Source: Pseudomonadota bacterium | Lineage (GTDB): Bacteria; Pseudomonadota; Alphaproteobacteria; SHVP01 | Direction: 5' to 3' | NCBI GenBank assembly: GCA_027622715.1 | Contig: JAQBYN010000007.1 | Span: 52,242-116,241, forward strand | DNA: 64,000 nt | Shown: positions 24,436-31,756 of the stretch, one piece after another | How the letters are laid out: each line of letters starts with the position of its first letter | Numbering within the stretch: position 1 is the first letter of the stretch | Notes under the pieces: model-generated | What the model saw: only the letters and a program-made list of their open reading frames with translations | Database searches by the model: none | What the model was told of the DNA's origin: nothing | Program-made: the position numbers and the translations under genes

Positions 24436-25146
24436 TCACCTTGAGATCGCCCCGTTGGACCAGAGATCAATGATGTCGCCGAGTAATTCGGTTGGCGGCC
24501 TTCCAGCCGTTTGGCTGGCTAGTTCTTCGATGGTCGCCTCAAAATAATTGCCTTGGCGAATATTCACTAGCATCACGGACTCGAGCCCGCTGCCGCCACG
24601 AGCCGCGTCCAACGCCAAGTAAGTCATCAGCTGCCGCAAATCGACAGCACGAAATGTTCTCGCACCGGCCTTTAGCTCCACTAGTGCTTTTCCCCGAACT
24701 AAGTCGGCTTCCGCCCTTCCAACAAATCCACAGCCTGGTAGTGCCGGCGCAAAAGAAATCGGCACGCCCCCTCGAAACACCGACCTGAGACGATTTACCT
24801 GACGCAAAACGTCATTCAGTTCCTCGTCGGCAAGAGTTGAGGAAGACACATTAGTTCCTCGGTCAGTCGCCTTCCGAAGCGCTATAGTTATCGCAGCTTC
24901 GACAATTTGGGTGTCGACGGTCGCTTGGCTGCGGATAAGAGTTTCGCCGTAAGCCCAATAGGCGACTTCGTTCACGAGGCCTCGTCGGCTCGGCACAACC
25001 TCGCTTTCCATCGGGGCGGCGAAGCGCTCGGACAAAGCAAGATTGATCCTCCTGAGATAGAGGTCAGCAGTAGGTGTCAGCTCCTGCCAATACGAGGTGT
25101 ACCGACGAGCAAAGTGAGTAGCGCTGATCAAATCGGAATACCCCAA
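24436..25146 (-). CDS. PD-(D/E)XK nuclease with QxxxY motif, partner of the reverse transcriptase
   Basis: The 236-residue protein has the active-site pattern of RecB/Cas4-type nucleases. A conserved Glu lies near 60 (GLVNEVAYW), Asp148 is in GRAEADLV, ELK is at 157-159 in LVELKAGA, and Q172-x3-Y176 (RQLMTYLAL) follows on the next helix. The N-terminal 130 residues are helical and unrecognised. It begins 19 bases inside the end of the reverse-transcriptase gene, so the two form one operon. Base composition is clearly less GC-rich than in flanking genes. A role as the DNA-cutting effector or processing partner of an RT-based defence system is inferred from context. Confidence 0.8.
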   Translation of the reverse strand: MGYSDLISATHFARRYTSYWQELTPTADLYLRRINLALSERFAAPMESEVVPSRRGLVNEVAYWAYGETLIRSQATVDTQIVEAAITIALRKATDRGTNVSSSTLADEELNDVLRQVNRLRSVFRGGVPISFAPALPGCGFVGRAEADLVRGKALVELKAGARTFRAVDLRQLMTYLALDAARGGSGLESVMLVNIRQGNYFEATIEELASQTAGRPPTELLGDIIDLWSNGAISR

Positions 25147-26783
25147 TTGCGATCACCCCGAATCTTGGATATCGCCCAGTCCCGGACCTCCCGCTCAAAA
25201 GGCGAGAAATGATCTTTCATACTCCTTCGCCAATGCCGCCCTTCATCACCCATCACAAAAGAGGCAACGAGGAAGGCTCTTCGCTCATGGCTCCCCATCA
25301 CCCGAAACTCGTTTCTGATGTCGGAGAGCCAATACCAAGCTCGCCATCGCGCCATCACAAGGATGATGTCTCGTCGAACCATCGGCGATGTTCGTGAGCG
25401 GTAGAGGCGAGCCAACACCTCTTCACCTACCGGACTCCGCTCTTTGCTTAGGAGCCGAATAGCAAAAGCCAAGTTCGAGTCGACACGCATAAGATAGGAT
25501 CGTCCGACCACGGCCTCTCGAATGCGGTCATTTACAATTCTTTTTGTAGGTTCATTTATGTCGTCGTAGATCGCAGCCAGAGACACCAGGACAGACGACA
25601 GTATTGGATAAAGAAGCTCCAAATTGTCTACAAGCGCCCTCGCCGCCACCGATTTCTCGGCGGTCTCTAAATAGCGAATTGCAGAAATGAGTTTACGCGA
25701 AAGAGCCGCATGAATGCGGCTCTTCGCAAGCTCATTTCTTAAGAGCTCCACAATTCGAAAGCTGCGGATTTGAGACTTTAGGTTCTCGTAATCGTCCTCA
25801 GCAGTTAACGAGTAGGGGTCGAATCGGATTGACAAACGAAGCAGCGTCCTAGTGGCATGTGTTTCGGTTTCGTCGCCGCCTCCGCGCTCTTCATCAACTC
25901 CACCATCACCGTTTATGTCGTCGTCAGCGCTACGGAGCGGAACAGGACTCGTCGAAATGAACTCGGCGCCAGTCATTATTCGCGTCTTCGACTTTTGGAG
26001 AGACAGGCCCTGGTTGAGAAACAGTTTCTCACCCAAAAAAACCAAGGCTTCGTGCGCGTCCTCTCTACCATTGGCGAAGAGGTGATAGTCGTCCGCAAAT
26101 CTGCAGAAAACGACCCCAGCAGCGGCAAGCAGTTTGTCAATCTGATCTAGAACCAGTTCCGATAGCAACCTCGCGGCGGGCCCACCGATTGGCAGACCAA
26201 AGCTGCGAGTGTTCGAGAAGTCCTTGAGATAGAACATGATTCGGAACTTGGTTTCTCGGTCCACCCCGGCCTGTTCCAATGCATTCTCAAGCCTGTGGTG
26301 ACCCAAACGAGGATAGAACTCGGCAATGTCGCACGTGACCACTTGATCGTATTGGCTCGCCAACTCCATCGATTTCTCCATGAATTGGAGCCAACCCATG
26401 TCTCGATCAAAAATGTCGGATGAACTTGGGTCTATCTTGAATCGATAGGAAAACACGACACCCCTCGCTTTTGGAATCCGTACCGCTTCTATCTGCTCGC
26501 CTATCGAGATCGCGCAGGAAAGAAAATAAAGGTTCCACAAAGGGTCCATCTGTGTTCCCCAGCGAAAACCGGTGTAGCTAACCGGCACCAGGGTGCTCTC
26601 ATAAGACGGAGGAAACTGCGAAATGTGGGCTTTGAATTGAGCATCCATTTCTCCCAGGAGACTTACGATCCGGTCACTCTGGTCAAAGAACAAATGGTTC
26701 TCGACAGGAAATGGATAGATGTCGGTATCACCGTGATTCACTACGTTCGCGATAGCGGCTCTGTAATGGTCAACGGTTGGCAT
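25128..26783 (-). CDS. Reverse transcriptase of the UG/Abi (defence-associated, DRT-like) type
   Basis: The 551-residue protein has RT palm motifs: A, CDIAEFYPRL (151-160); B, GLPIGGPAARLL (196-207); C, FCRFADD with catalytic D231-D232; and a motif-D-like SLQKSKTRIM. It lacks maturase and intron-type domains and is not beside a group II intron or msr/msd. An acidic linker (about 285-310) leads to a 220-residue all-helical C-terminus with HEAT-like segments (SHERRAFLVASFVMGDEG), as in UG/Abi RTs. ATG 26783 has GGGGAG seven bases upstream; the extra seven codons to 26804 run into a palindrome. Codon use and GC content suggest transfer. The exact UG group cannot be set by eye. Confidence 0.88.
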   Translation of the reverse strand: MPTVDHYRAAIANVVNHGDTDIYPFPVENHLFFDQSDRIVSLLGEMDAQFKAHISQFPPSYESTLVPVSYTGFRWGTQMDPLWNLYFLSCAISIGEQIEAVRIPKARGVVFSYRFKIDPSSSDIFDRDMGWLQFMEKSMELASQYDQVVTCDIAEFYPRLGHHRLENALEQAGVDRETKFRIMFYLKDFSNTRSFGLPIGGPAARLLSELVLDQIDKLLAAAGVVFCRFADDYHLFANGREDAHEALVFLGEKLFLNQGLSLQKSKTRIMTGAEFISTSPVPLRSADDDINGDGGVDEERGGGDETETHATRTLLRLSIRFDPYSLTAEDDYENLKSQIRSFRIVELLRNELAKSRIHAALSRKLISAIRYLETAEKSVAARALVDNLELLYPILSSVLVSLAAIYDDINEPTKRIVNDRIREAVVGRSYLMRVDSNLAFAIRLLSKERSPVGEEVLARLYRSRTSPMVRRDIILVMARWRAWYWLSDIRNEFRVMGSHERRAFLVASFVMGDEGRHWRRSMKDHFSPFEREVRDWAISKIRGDRNWGIPI

Positions 26784-26801
26784 TTCTGTCTCCCCAGCCA
26801 G

Positions 26802-26824
26802 CAACCAACATGTATTGTTGGTTG
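26802..26824 (-). promoter_or_regulatory. Perfect 9-bp hairpin in the leader of the RT-nuclease operon
   Basis: CAACCAACA (26802-26810) and TGTTGGTTG (26816-26824) pair exactly around TGTAT. The element ends 19 bases before the chosen RT start codon, beyond its ribosome-binding site and downstream of the putative -10 box, so it would be in the transcribed leader. It could be an operator, a translational control hairpin or part of a template/cofactor RNA. No T-run follows. Confidence 0.6.
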
Positions 26825-26838
26825 AATAACCACGTTAT

Positions 26839-26866
26839 CTTATAGCGGCTGAGGAAGGGTGGTGAA
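26839..26866 (-). promoter_or_regulatory. Possible promoter of the RT-nuclease operon
   Basis: On the minus strand TTCACC (26866-26861) and TATAAG (26844-26839) are separated by 16 bases. The -10 box matches 5 of 6 consensus positions; the -35 box is weak. The first transcribed bases would be just before the hairpin at 26824-26802. This is the only AT-rich spot in the 115 bases between the operon and the next gene. Confidence 0.35.
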
Positions 26867-26898
26867 GGACGGCTATCCCTTGCGAATTTCGCGCGCCC

Positions 26899-27690
26899 TT
26901 ACGCCAGATCCTTGGTCCAGCCACCGTCAACAATGATCGACCGCCCGGTCATGTAGCTGGCGAGGTCGCTCGCCATGAAAATCACCGGGCGCGCCATCTC
27001 GATGGCGGCGGCGACGCGGCGCATCGGAATTTCTTTCATGAACTCTTTTTCGAATGCCTTGGGCGTCATACCGGTGCCGCGCGACAGGCTGGCCATCAGC
27101 GTGCCCCAGTGTTCGGTCTGGGTTGGGCCGGGCTGCAGCGCGTTGATGTAGATGCCGTATTTCATGATCTCTTCGGACAGGCCCTTGGTGAACGACAGCA
27201 GCGCGGCGTTGGTCGTGGCGCCAGGTAACAAACGCGGATGGGGTTGGCGCCCGGTATTGCCCGCGACATTCACGATGCGGCCGTACTTCTGCCGGCGCAT
27301 GGTAGGGAGCACCGCGCGCACCATGCGTACTGCGCCGAGGAACTTGAGCTGCAGCGCGGAATCCCAGGTGTCGTCGCTGACCTCCCAGAACAACCCACCT
27401 TGCGAGGAGCCCGCCGAGTTGATCAGGATGTCGATCCGCCCAAAGGTGCGCACTACCTGCTTGGCGATGTGATCGGCGCTGCCGCGCTGGCTCATGTCGG
27501 CGGCGATGAAGCCGACCTCGGTGCGGTAGCGTTTCGCCAACCGCTTGGCCAACGCGTCGAGGTAGCGCGGGGTGCGCGCCACCAGCACCACCTTGGCGCC
27601 CTCAGCCGCCAAGATTTCGGCGCAGGCCGCGCCGATGCCTTTGGACGCCCCGGTGACAATTGCGACTCTGTTCTTCAAGCCTAAGTCCAT
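26899..27690 (-). CDS. SDR-fold protein lacking the canonical Tyr and Lys
   Basis: The 263-residue Rossmann protein has the cofactor motif TGASKGIG (13-20), the NSAG-type segment ILINSAGSSQ and a C-terminal GRSIIVDGGW. Where classical SDRs carry Ser...Tyr-x3-Lys, this one reads NVAGNTG...PGATTNAALLSFTK, so Tyr is replaced by Gly and Lys by Asn. Either catalysis uses other residues or the protein is a binder. I placed the start at ATG 27690; the open frame to 27849 lies in the divergent dioxygenase gene. Intergenic distance to that gene is 61 bases, so common regulation is possible. Confidence 0.85.
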   Translation of the reverse strand: MDLGLKNRVAIVTGASKGIGAACAEILAAEGAKVVLVARTPRYLDALAKRLAKRYRTEVGFIAADMSQRGSADHIAKQVVRTFGRIDILINSAGSSQGGLFWEVSDDTWDSALQLKFLGAVRMVRAVLPTMRRQKYGRIVNVAGNTGRQPHPRLLPGATTNAALLSFTKGLSEEIMKYGIYINALQPGPTQTEHWGTLMASLSRGTGMTPKAFEKEFMKEIPMRRVAAAIEMARPVIFMASDLASYMTGRSIIVDGGWTKDLA

Positions 27691-27751
27691 AGCGCGTCCC
27701 CTTCTTCGCCCGCCCCTTGCCGGGGCTGCCCGCAATACCGGATGATGGCCT

Positions 27752-28576
27752 ATGGCGATGACCATCACCAAATTGCACGACCACGTCGGCGCCGAGATCG
27801 GCGGCGTCGATCTATCGCGTCCCCTCGACGAGGCCACCTTTGCGGCCATCGAGGAAGCGTTTTACCAGAGTTCCGTGCTGGTGGTGCGCCGCCAAGACTT
27901 GCCCCCCGAGCGCCAAATCGCGTTTTCGCAGCGCTTCGGCCCGCTGGAAGTTCACATCCTCGATCAATACCAACTCGCGGGCCACCCCGAGATCCTGCTG
28001 CTGTCGAACAAAACCGACGCTGACGGCAAGCCGCTGGGGCTCGTCGAGGCCGGCCGCTATTGGCATACCGACGTGTCCTTCACCGAAGTCCCCAGCATGG
28101 GATCGTTCCTCTATGCGGTGGAAATTCCGCCCGCGGGCGGGGACACCCTGTTCGCCAGCCAGTTCGCCGCCTATGACGCCCTGCCCCAAGATTGGAAAGA
28201 ACGGCTCGCCGGTCTAAAGGCGCTGCACGGCCTCAACAAAACCACCGCGCCCAAGTTCACCGACGCCCAATTAGCCAGCGTCAAAGGCGTCGAGCACCCA
28301 CTGATCCGCACCCATCCCAAGACCGGGCGTAAGGCGCTCTACGCCGGCACCTTTGCGCTCAGGGTGCTGGACGTCAGCGAGGCCGAGTCCGACGAGATTC
28401 TCGCCTTCCTGCGCGATCATTGGGCGCAAGACGACATCGTTTATCGTCACCGCTGGCAGGCGAACGATCTGGTGATGTGGGACAACCGCAGCGTTTTGCA
28501 TTGCGCGACCTTGTTTGATGCGCGGTTCATCCGCCACATGCATCGCACGACGGTCGCCGGCGAGAAACCGGTTTAG
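27752..28576 (+). CDS. TauD/TfdA-family 2-oxoglutarate-dependent dioxygenase
   Basis: The 274-residue double-stranded beta-helix protein has Fe(II) ligands H105 and D107 (YWHTDVSF) and the distal His about 250 (SVLHCATLF). The Arg-rich RHMHRTTV segment binds the 2-oxoglutarate carboxylate. The N-terminus ([13 protein letters not shown]) and [11 protein letters not shown] are typical of taurine/2,4-D/alkylsulfate dioxygenases. The substrate cannot be set; no sulfonate transport genes are adjacent. It is divergent from an SDR-fold gene. Confidence 0.92.
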   Translation: MAMTITKLHDHVGAEIGGVDLSRPLDEATFAAIEEAFYQSSVLVVRRQDLPPERQIAFSQRFGPLEVHILDQYQLAGHPEILLLSNKTDADGKPLGLVEAGRYWHTDVSFTEVPSMGSFLYAVEIPPAGGDTLFASQFAAYDALPQDWKERLAGLKALHGLNKTTAPKFTDAQLASVKGVEHPLIRTHPKTGRKALYAGTFALRVLDVSEAESDEILAFLRDHWAQDDIVYRHRWQANDLVMWDNRSVLHCATLFDARFIRHMHRTTVAGEKPV

Positions 28577-28600
28577 AGCCAATTTTTTTTATCGCGAAGT

Positions 28601-28622
28601 GCCTCCCCCGTGAGGGGGAGGC
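28601..28622. repeat. Perfect 9-bp GC-rich palindrome
   Basis: GCCTCCCCC (28601-28609) and GGGGGAGGC (28614-28622) are exact inverted repeats around GTGA. The element lies 25 bases after the dioxygenase stop. A T8 run (28583-28590) precedes rather than follows it, so it does not fit an intrinsic terminator on the plus strand. It resembles the arms of the larger palindromic element at 22005-22103. The rest of the 206-base gap before queF shows no recognisable riboswitch. Confidence 0.5.
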
Positions 28623-28782
28623 GAGCGCCGCAGCGGACCCCCGCACGGAACACCGGCGGTCCACGCGCCGCTTTGCTGTAAGAAAAGCGCATCGGGGCCG
28701 CCAAGCGCGGCCTCACCGATGTAAACAAAGCGTCAGACCTGATATTCCGGACGCCGAAGCGATTTGCGAAGGGGCATACAAC

Positions 28783-29241
28783 ATGACCGACACCAGCGGC
28801 CTGACCATATTGGGCGGCAAAACCGAAACCGCCGCCACCCCCGACGACGCCGTCATCGAACGGGTGCCCAACGGCAGCCGCGAGACGCCCTACGTCGTGC
28901 GCTTTACCTGTCCCGAATTCACCAGCCTGTGCCCGATGACCGGCCAGCCCGACTTCGCCCATATCGTCATCGACTATGTGCCGGACGCATGGCTGGTCGA
29001 GAGCAAGGCGCTGAAACTTTATCTCGGATCGTTCCGCAATCACGGCGCGTTCCATGAGGACTGCATCGCCGGTATCGGCAAGCGCTTGGTCGCCGAGGTC
29101 GCGCCGCAATGGCTACGCATCGGCGGCTATTTCTTTCCGCGCGGCGGCATCCCGATTGACGTGTTCTGGCAAACCGGCGCCGAGCCCGCGGGCGTGTGGC
29201 TCCCCGATCAAGGTGTTGCGCCTTACCGCGGCCGGGGGTAG
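28783..29241 (+). CDS. queF: 7-cyano-7-deazaguanine reductase (NADPH)
   Basis: The 152-residue short-type QueF reduces preQ0 to preQ1 in queuosine synthesis. The thioimide-forming nucleophile is Cys50 in [12 protein letters not shown], with the catalytic Asp57 in the same motif. The QueF NADPH motif appears as [16 protein letters not shown], and FHEDC follows. No other queuosine genes are in the window and no preQ1 riboswitch was recognised upstream. Length and motifs are canonical. Confidence 0.95.
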   Translation: MTDTSGLTILGGKTETAATPDDAVIERVPNGSRETPYVVRFTCPEFTSLCPMTGQPDFAHIVIDYVPDAWLVESKALKLYLGSFRNHGAFHEDCIAGIGKRLVAEVAPQWLRIGGYFFPRGGIPIDVFWQTGAEPAGVWLPDQGVAPYRGRG

Positions 29242-29250
29242 GGCCGCTGG

Positions 29251-30387
29251 CTAGCCTGCAGCTTTGATACTGGCCGCAGCCGAAGCATACCCGCCGCCAC
29301 TGCCGTCGAGGAAGTGGAGGTGGGTATCGGCGCTGATCGAGGGCACGACGCACGTCATCATCGCCTCTTTCTGGCGGTGCAGGCCGTAGCTGAGAATGCC
29401 TTTCGCCTGGGCCGCCTTGAGAAGCTCTTCGATTTCCTGGGCAACCGCGTCGCCGCAATCGACCGTGAGATAGAGCCCGTCGCCATATTTCTGAAAGTCC
29501 GTATTGGCCGACACCATGCGCCGGTAGTGCACCGAATCGAACGACCCCAATTTGAGCCGCAGCCGGAAGAGTAGCGACAACACCAGTGTCTGAAGAACCG
29601 CCCGGAGCCGCCGCGCCGCCTGGGGCGCGGTGCTGCGCACCAATCGCCCCATCAACTCCGCACTGCCCTTTGGCCAACCAAGGTCGGGGCCGCGCGCGGG
29701 CATCGGGTTGAACTGCTCTTCCTTATGCAGAATCTGCAACAGATGGCCGGTCGCGTCGGAATAGGCGCTACCGGGCACAGGTTCGTTGGGCCGCACGATA
29801 ATCGACAGGATTGCGCCGTTGCGCGAGCGTACCGGTCCCCATTGGCACGACAGCCCGGAGAGATCGGGCCGCGCGTCGGGCGCGGCGGGCGCCAGGCTGA
29901 TGCGGCCCGCCTTGAGTTCGGTTTCAGCCCACCTGATCCCGCCGCCTGAAAACATCGCGTAGTCGAGCGCGGGCGAGGCGCTATAGCGCGCGACCTTGAC
30001 GTCGACCCCGGCCTTGCGGATGTCGCCAATCGGGATCAACGCGACGCGCAGGTCGAGGTGCAGGTCCGCGCGGACCCAGGCCGCAGTACGGGCGAGCGCG
30101 TCGCGCGCCGCCGCGGCATCGCCGCCAGGTAACGCGAACTGCGCGCCGTCGCCAGCGAAGGCAAAGGGGAACGCCTGATGACCCAGCGCATTGATGACCG
30201 CACTGATCGCCGCGGCACCGGCGAGGTTCACCGCCTTGTAGCGGCCCGCCGCGATCGCCGCGCTCGATTCGACGACATCGGTAACCCCGACCCACCAGTC
30301 GTCGGGCACGGCGTGATAGGCGTCTGGATCGAGGACCCTATCAAAGTCGGCAACCGGCGCGATGGTTTCGTAAAAGGTAGTACTCAA
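29251..30387 (-). CDS. DUF3095-family protein
   Basis: The 378-residue protein matches the DUF3095 family: FYETIAPVADFDRVLDPDAY at the N-terminus, VNLAGAAAISAVINALG, FPFAFAGDGAQFALP (resembling a nucleotide-cyclase palm strand) and YGLHRQKEAMMTCVVPS near the end. The fold is probably cyclase-like, and members are often near sensor or lipid genes, but the function is unknown. It is convergent with queF, nine bases apart. Confidence 0.88.
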   Translation of the reverse strand: MSTTFYETIAPVADFDRVLDPDAYHAVPDDWWVGVTDVVESSAAIAAGRYKAVNLAGAAAISAVINALGHQAFPFAFAGDGAQFALPGGDAAAARDALARTAAWVRADLHLDLRVALIPIGDIRKAGVDVKVARYSASPALDYAMFSGGGIRWAETELKAGRISLAPAAPDARPDLSGLSCQWGPVRSRNGAILSIIVRPNEPVPGSAYSDATGHLLQILHKEEQFNPMPARGPDLGWPKGSAELMGRLVRSTAPQAARRLRAVLQTLVLSLLFRLRLKLGSFDSVHYRRMVSANTDFQKYGDGLYLTVDCGDAVAQEIEELLKAAQAKGILSYGLHRQKEAMMTCVVPSISADTHLHFLDGSGGGYASAAASIKAAG

Positions 30388-30480
30388 AGAACCCTGCCCC
30401 GCGATTCCGGCGCGTGACGCGTCATTGCGCCGGACCGTGAAACCCGCCGCCTACATGCAGTTTGTTCCTCTCAGATACAA

Positions 30481-30530
30481 GAGGCCAGCACCAACGCCGC
30501 GCAGCCAACGTCTTCGTGTTCGCCGCCAGG
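30481..30530 (-). pseudogene. 50-bp fragment homologous to the flavoprotein gene at 31757-33157
   Basis: Bases 30481-30530 match 32550-32599 at 46 of 50 positions, including 26 identical bases in a row at the start. Read on the minus strand both encode HEDVGCAALVLA, part of the FAD-protein's Rossmann-adjacent region. The similarity stops sharply on both sides. It is a relic of a paralogous gene or of a local duplication and deletion. Confidence 0.75.
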
Positions 30531-30730
30531 CGTCTCGGCGTTAGCCGCAAACAGCTCTCAGATATCGTCAACGGGCACGCGGAAACTCGCCGGAAATGGC
30601 CATTCGCCTCGACAAAGCTTTCAGCGGCGGCGCCGAGACTTGGGTCCGCCTGCAGGCAACATTCGACTTGGCGCAGGCGATGAAAAACATGCGCCATATC
30701 AAGGTTCGCCGACTCATGCCCGCAGCGTAG
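30522..30730 (+). pseudogene. HigA-type antitoxin remnant (5'-truncated, one frameshift)
   Basis: The first part reads AARRLGVSRKQLSDIVNGHA, the helix-turn-helix of HigA/VapI antitoxins. After a one-base loss near 30582-30586 the reading shifts to SPEMAIRLDKAFSGGAETW and continues VRLQATFDLAQA to the TAG at 30728-30730. Both halves are strongly family-like, but no single frame joins them and the N-terminal 25-30 residues are replaced by the flavoprotein-like fragment. No HigB toxin gene remains beside it. Confidence 0.8.
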
Positions 30731-31012
30731 GTTTTTCGGGTTAACGCCCCCGGGGCATTCTATTCCTGCCGGCCAAGGTTCTGACGAGCCATATTTTTCT
30801 ATTCGTGGATTGACGAGCGACCTTCGAATTCCTAAGCGCGGCGAAACCCGCGGCGCGGGCCGGGCTTGCGTGATGGCGATCGGCCGAACGGGTGGCGCCC
30901 TACAATTGCCACCCCTCTTCATCGTTTGACACGGCGTCGCTACATTCCCCGTGCACGCAAACGCGAGCGTCATTGCCGACGCCGCCTGCGGAGCTTCAAT
31001 GGAGATACGAAG

Positions 31013-31273
31013 ATGAAAACCCTCGGCATGATGGCTGCTCTTGCAGTTGCAGCATCGTTGATCGCCCTCTCACCCGCCCAGGCGGCGTGCAAGGACGACC
31101 TTGCGCTGGTTCAGAAAGAACTCGCCAGCATCTCGGATACAGCCAAAGTTGACGCTGTGAAGAAACTGTGGGGCGAGGCCGACACCGCAATGAAGGCGGG
31201 CGACGAGGCCGCGTGCGCCACGAAGGTCACCGCCGCCATGAAGGAAGGCGGAATCAAGAGGGCAGCCAACTAG
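31013..31273 (+). CDS. Small exported protein of unknown function
   Basis: The 86-residue product has a clear signal peptide (MKTLGMMAALAVAASLIALS, cleavage near AQA, residue 24) and a mature part of about 62 residues with two Cys (AACKDD and AACATK) that may form a disulfide. The mature chain is helical and rich in Lys/Ala (VQKELASISDTAKVDAVKKL). GGAGATACGAAG precedes the ATG. No family is recognised. A strong GC hairpin follows the stop. Confidence 0.75.
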   Translation: MKTLGMMAALAVAASLIALSPAQAACKDDLALVQKELASISDTAKVDAVKKLWGEADTAMKAGDEAACATKVTAAMKEGGIKRAAN

Positions 31274-31288
31274 CCTTCGCGAACCAGG

Positions 31289-31317
31289 CGGCGGCGCGCC
31301 ACCGGACCGCGCCGCCG
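31289..31317 (+). terminator. GC-rich hairpin after the small exported protein
   Basis: CGGCGGCGCG (31289-31298) and CGCGCCGCCG (31308-31317) pair perfectly with a 9-base loop, 16 bases after the stop codon. Only TTCCC follows, so it is at best a weak intrinsic terminator, or a 3'-stabilising hairpin. Confidence 0.45.
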
Positions 31318-31405
31318 TTCCCGGGTCAATGCGTCCAGAGAGTTCCCTCTCAGCCTGCCAATTCCCCGGGTTCGATCGTTCGGTTATCTCCCAGGAGTGG
31401 TTTAG

Positions 31406-31702
31406 ATGACTTTCAGAGTTGCAGAGCACCTCGAGGCGGCGCTGGTCACGCTCCTCGCCTGTAGCACCCTCGGACCGGGCGTTGCATTGCTCGGGCTGCT
31501 CGCCGTTTTCGCTAGCGTGTCGGCGGGCGAGACGGTCGGTCTTCTCCCCGGCGGATGGATCGACACGCACCTCGCCACGATCTTCACCGCCAACGCCCTC
31601 ATAGCGTTTCCCGTCGTCGCGTACGGCGCCGTCTGGTGGTACAGCCGTAGTCTACGCGCGGTGCGCCTCCACGCCGAAGAGAAGGGCTCGCTAAGCGTCT
31701 AG
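31406..31702 (+). CDS. Small membrane protein, two predicted TM segments
   Basis: The 98-residue product has hydrophobic segments at about 12-38 (LVTLLACSTLGPGVALLGLL) and 58-79 (IFTANALIAFPVVAYGAVWW), followed by a basic/charged tail (SRSLRAVRLHAEEKG). The CCCAGGAG box lies about nine bases before the ATG. Family and function are not recognised. It is convergent with the flavoprotein gene. Confidence 0.65.
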   Translation: MTFRVAEHLEAALVTLLACSTLGPGVALLGLLAVFASVSAGETVGLLPGGWIDTHLATIFTANALIAFPVVAYGAVWWYSRSLRAVRLHAEEKGSLSV

Positions 31703-31756
31703 CTTCCTCAAGTTGGCCGTCGCCGACGGCATACTTAAAAGGGGGCGGGCGGCACC

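Larger units (their letters stand above)
30388..31012. other. 625-base gap holding gene debris and no intact gene
   Basis: This stretch between the DUF3095 gene and the small exported protein has no convincing intact coding frame. It contains a 50-base copy of part of the flavoprotein gene (30481-30530) and a frameshifted HigA antitoxin (30522-30730), and then an AT-richer stretch at 30770-30830. The longest minus-strand frame (30422-30973) overlaps these remnants, has no recognisable motifs and is discounted. Confidence 0.6.

Noticed and set aside
25128..26783. Group II intron maturase or retron as identity of the reverse transcriptase
   Set aside because: No maturase (X) or HNH intron domain, no intron RNA domains V/VI, no msr/msd pattern, and the RT is followed by its own nuclease gene.
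28577..28782. preQ1 riboswitch upstream of queF
   Set aside because: No recognisable preQ1 aptamer (short C-rich hairpin with A-rich tail ahead of the ribosome-binding site) was found; only a GC palindrome is present.
30422..30973. 183-codon minus-strand frame in the debris gap
   Set aside because: It runs across the flavoprotein fragment out of its frame and across the HigA remnant; no motifs and no ribosome-binding site.
31369..31390. tRNA T-arm-like GGGTTCGATCG
   Set aside because: No acceptor, D or anticodon stems can be built around it.
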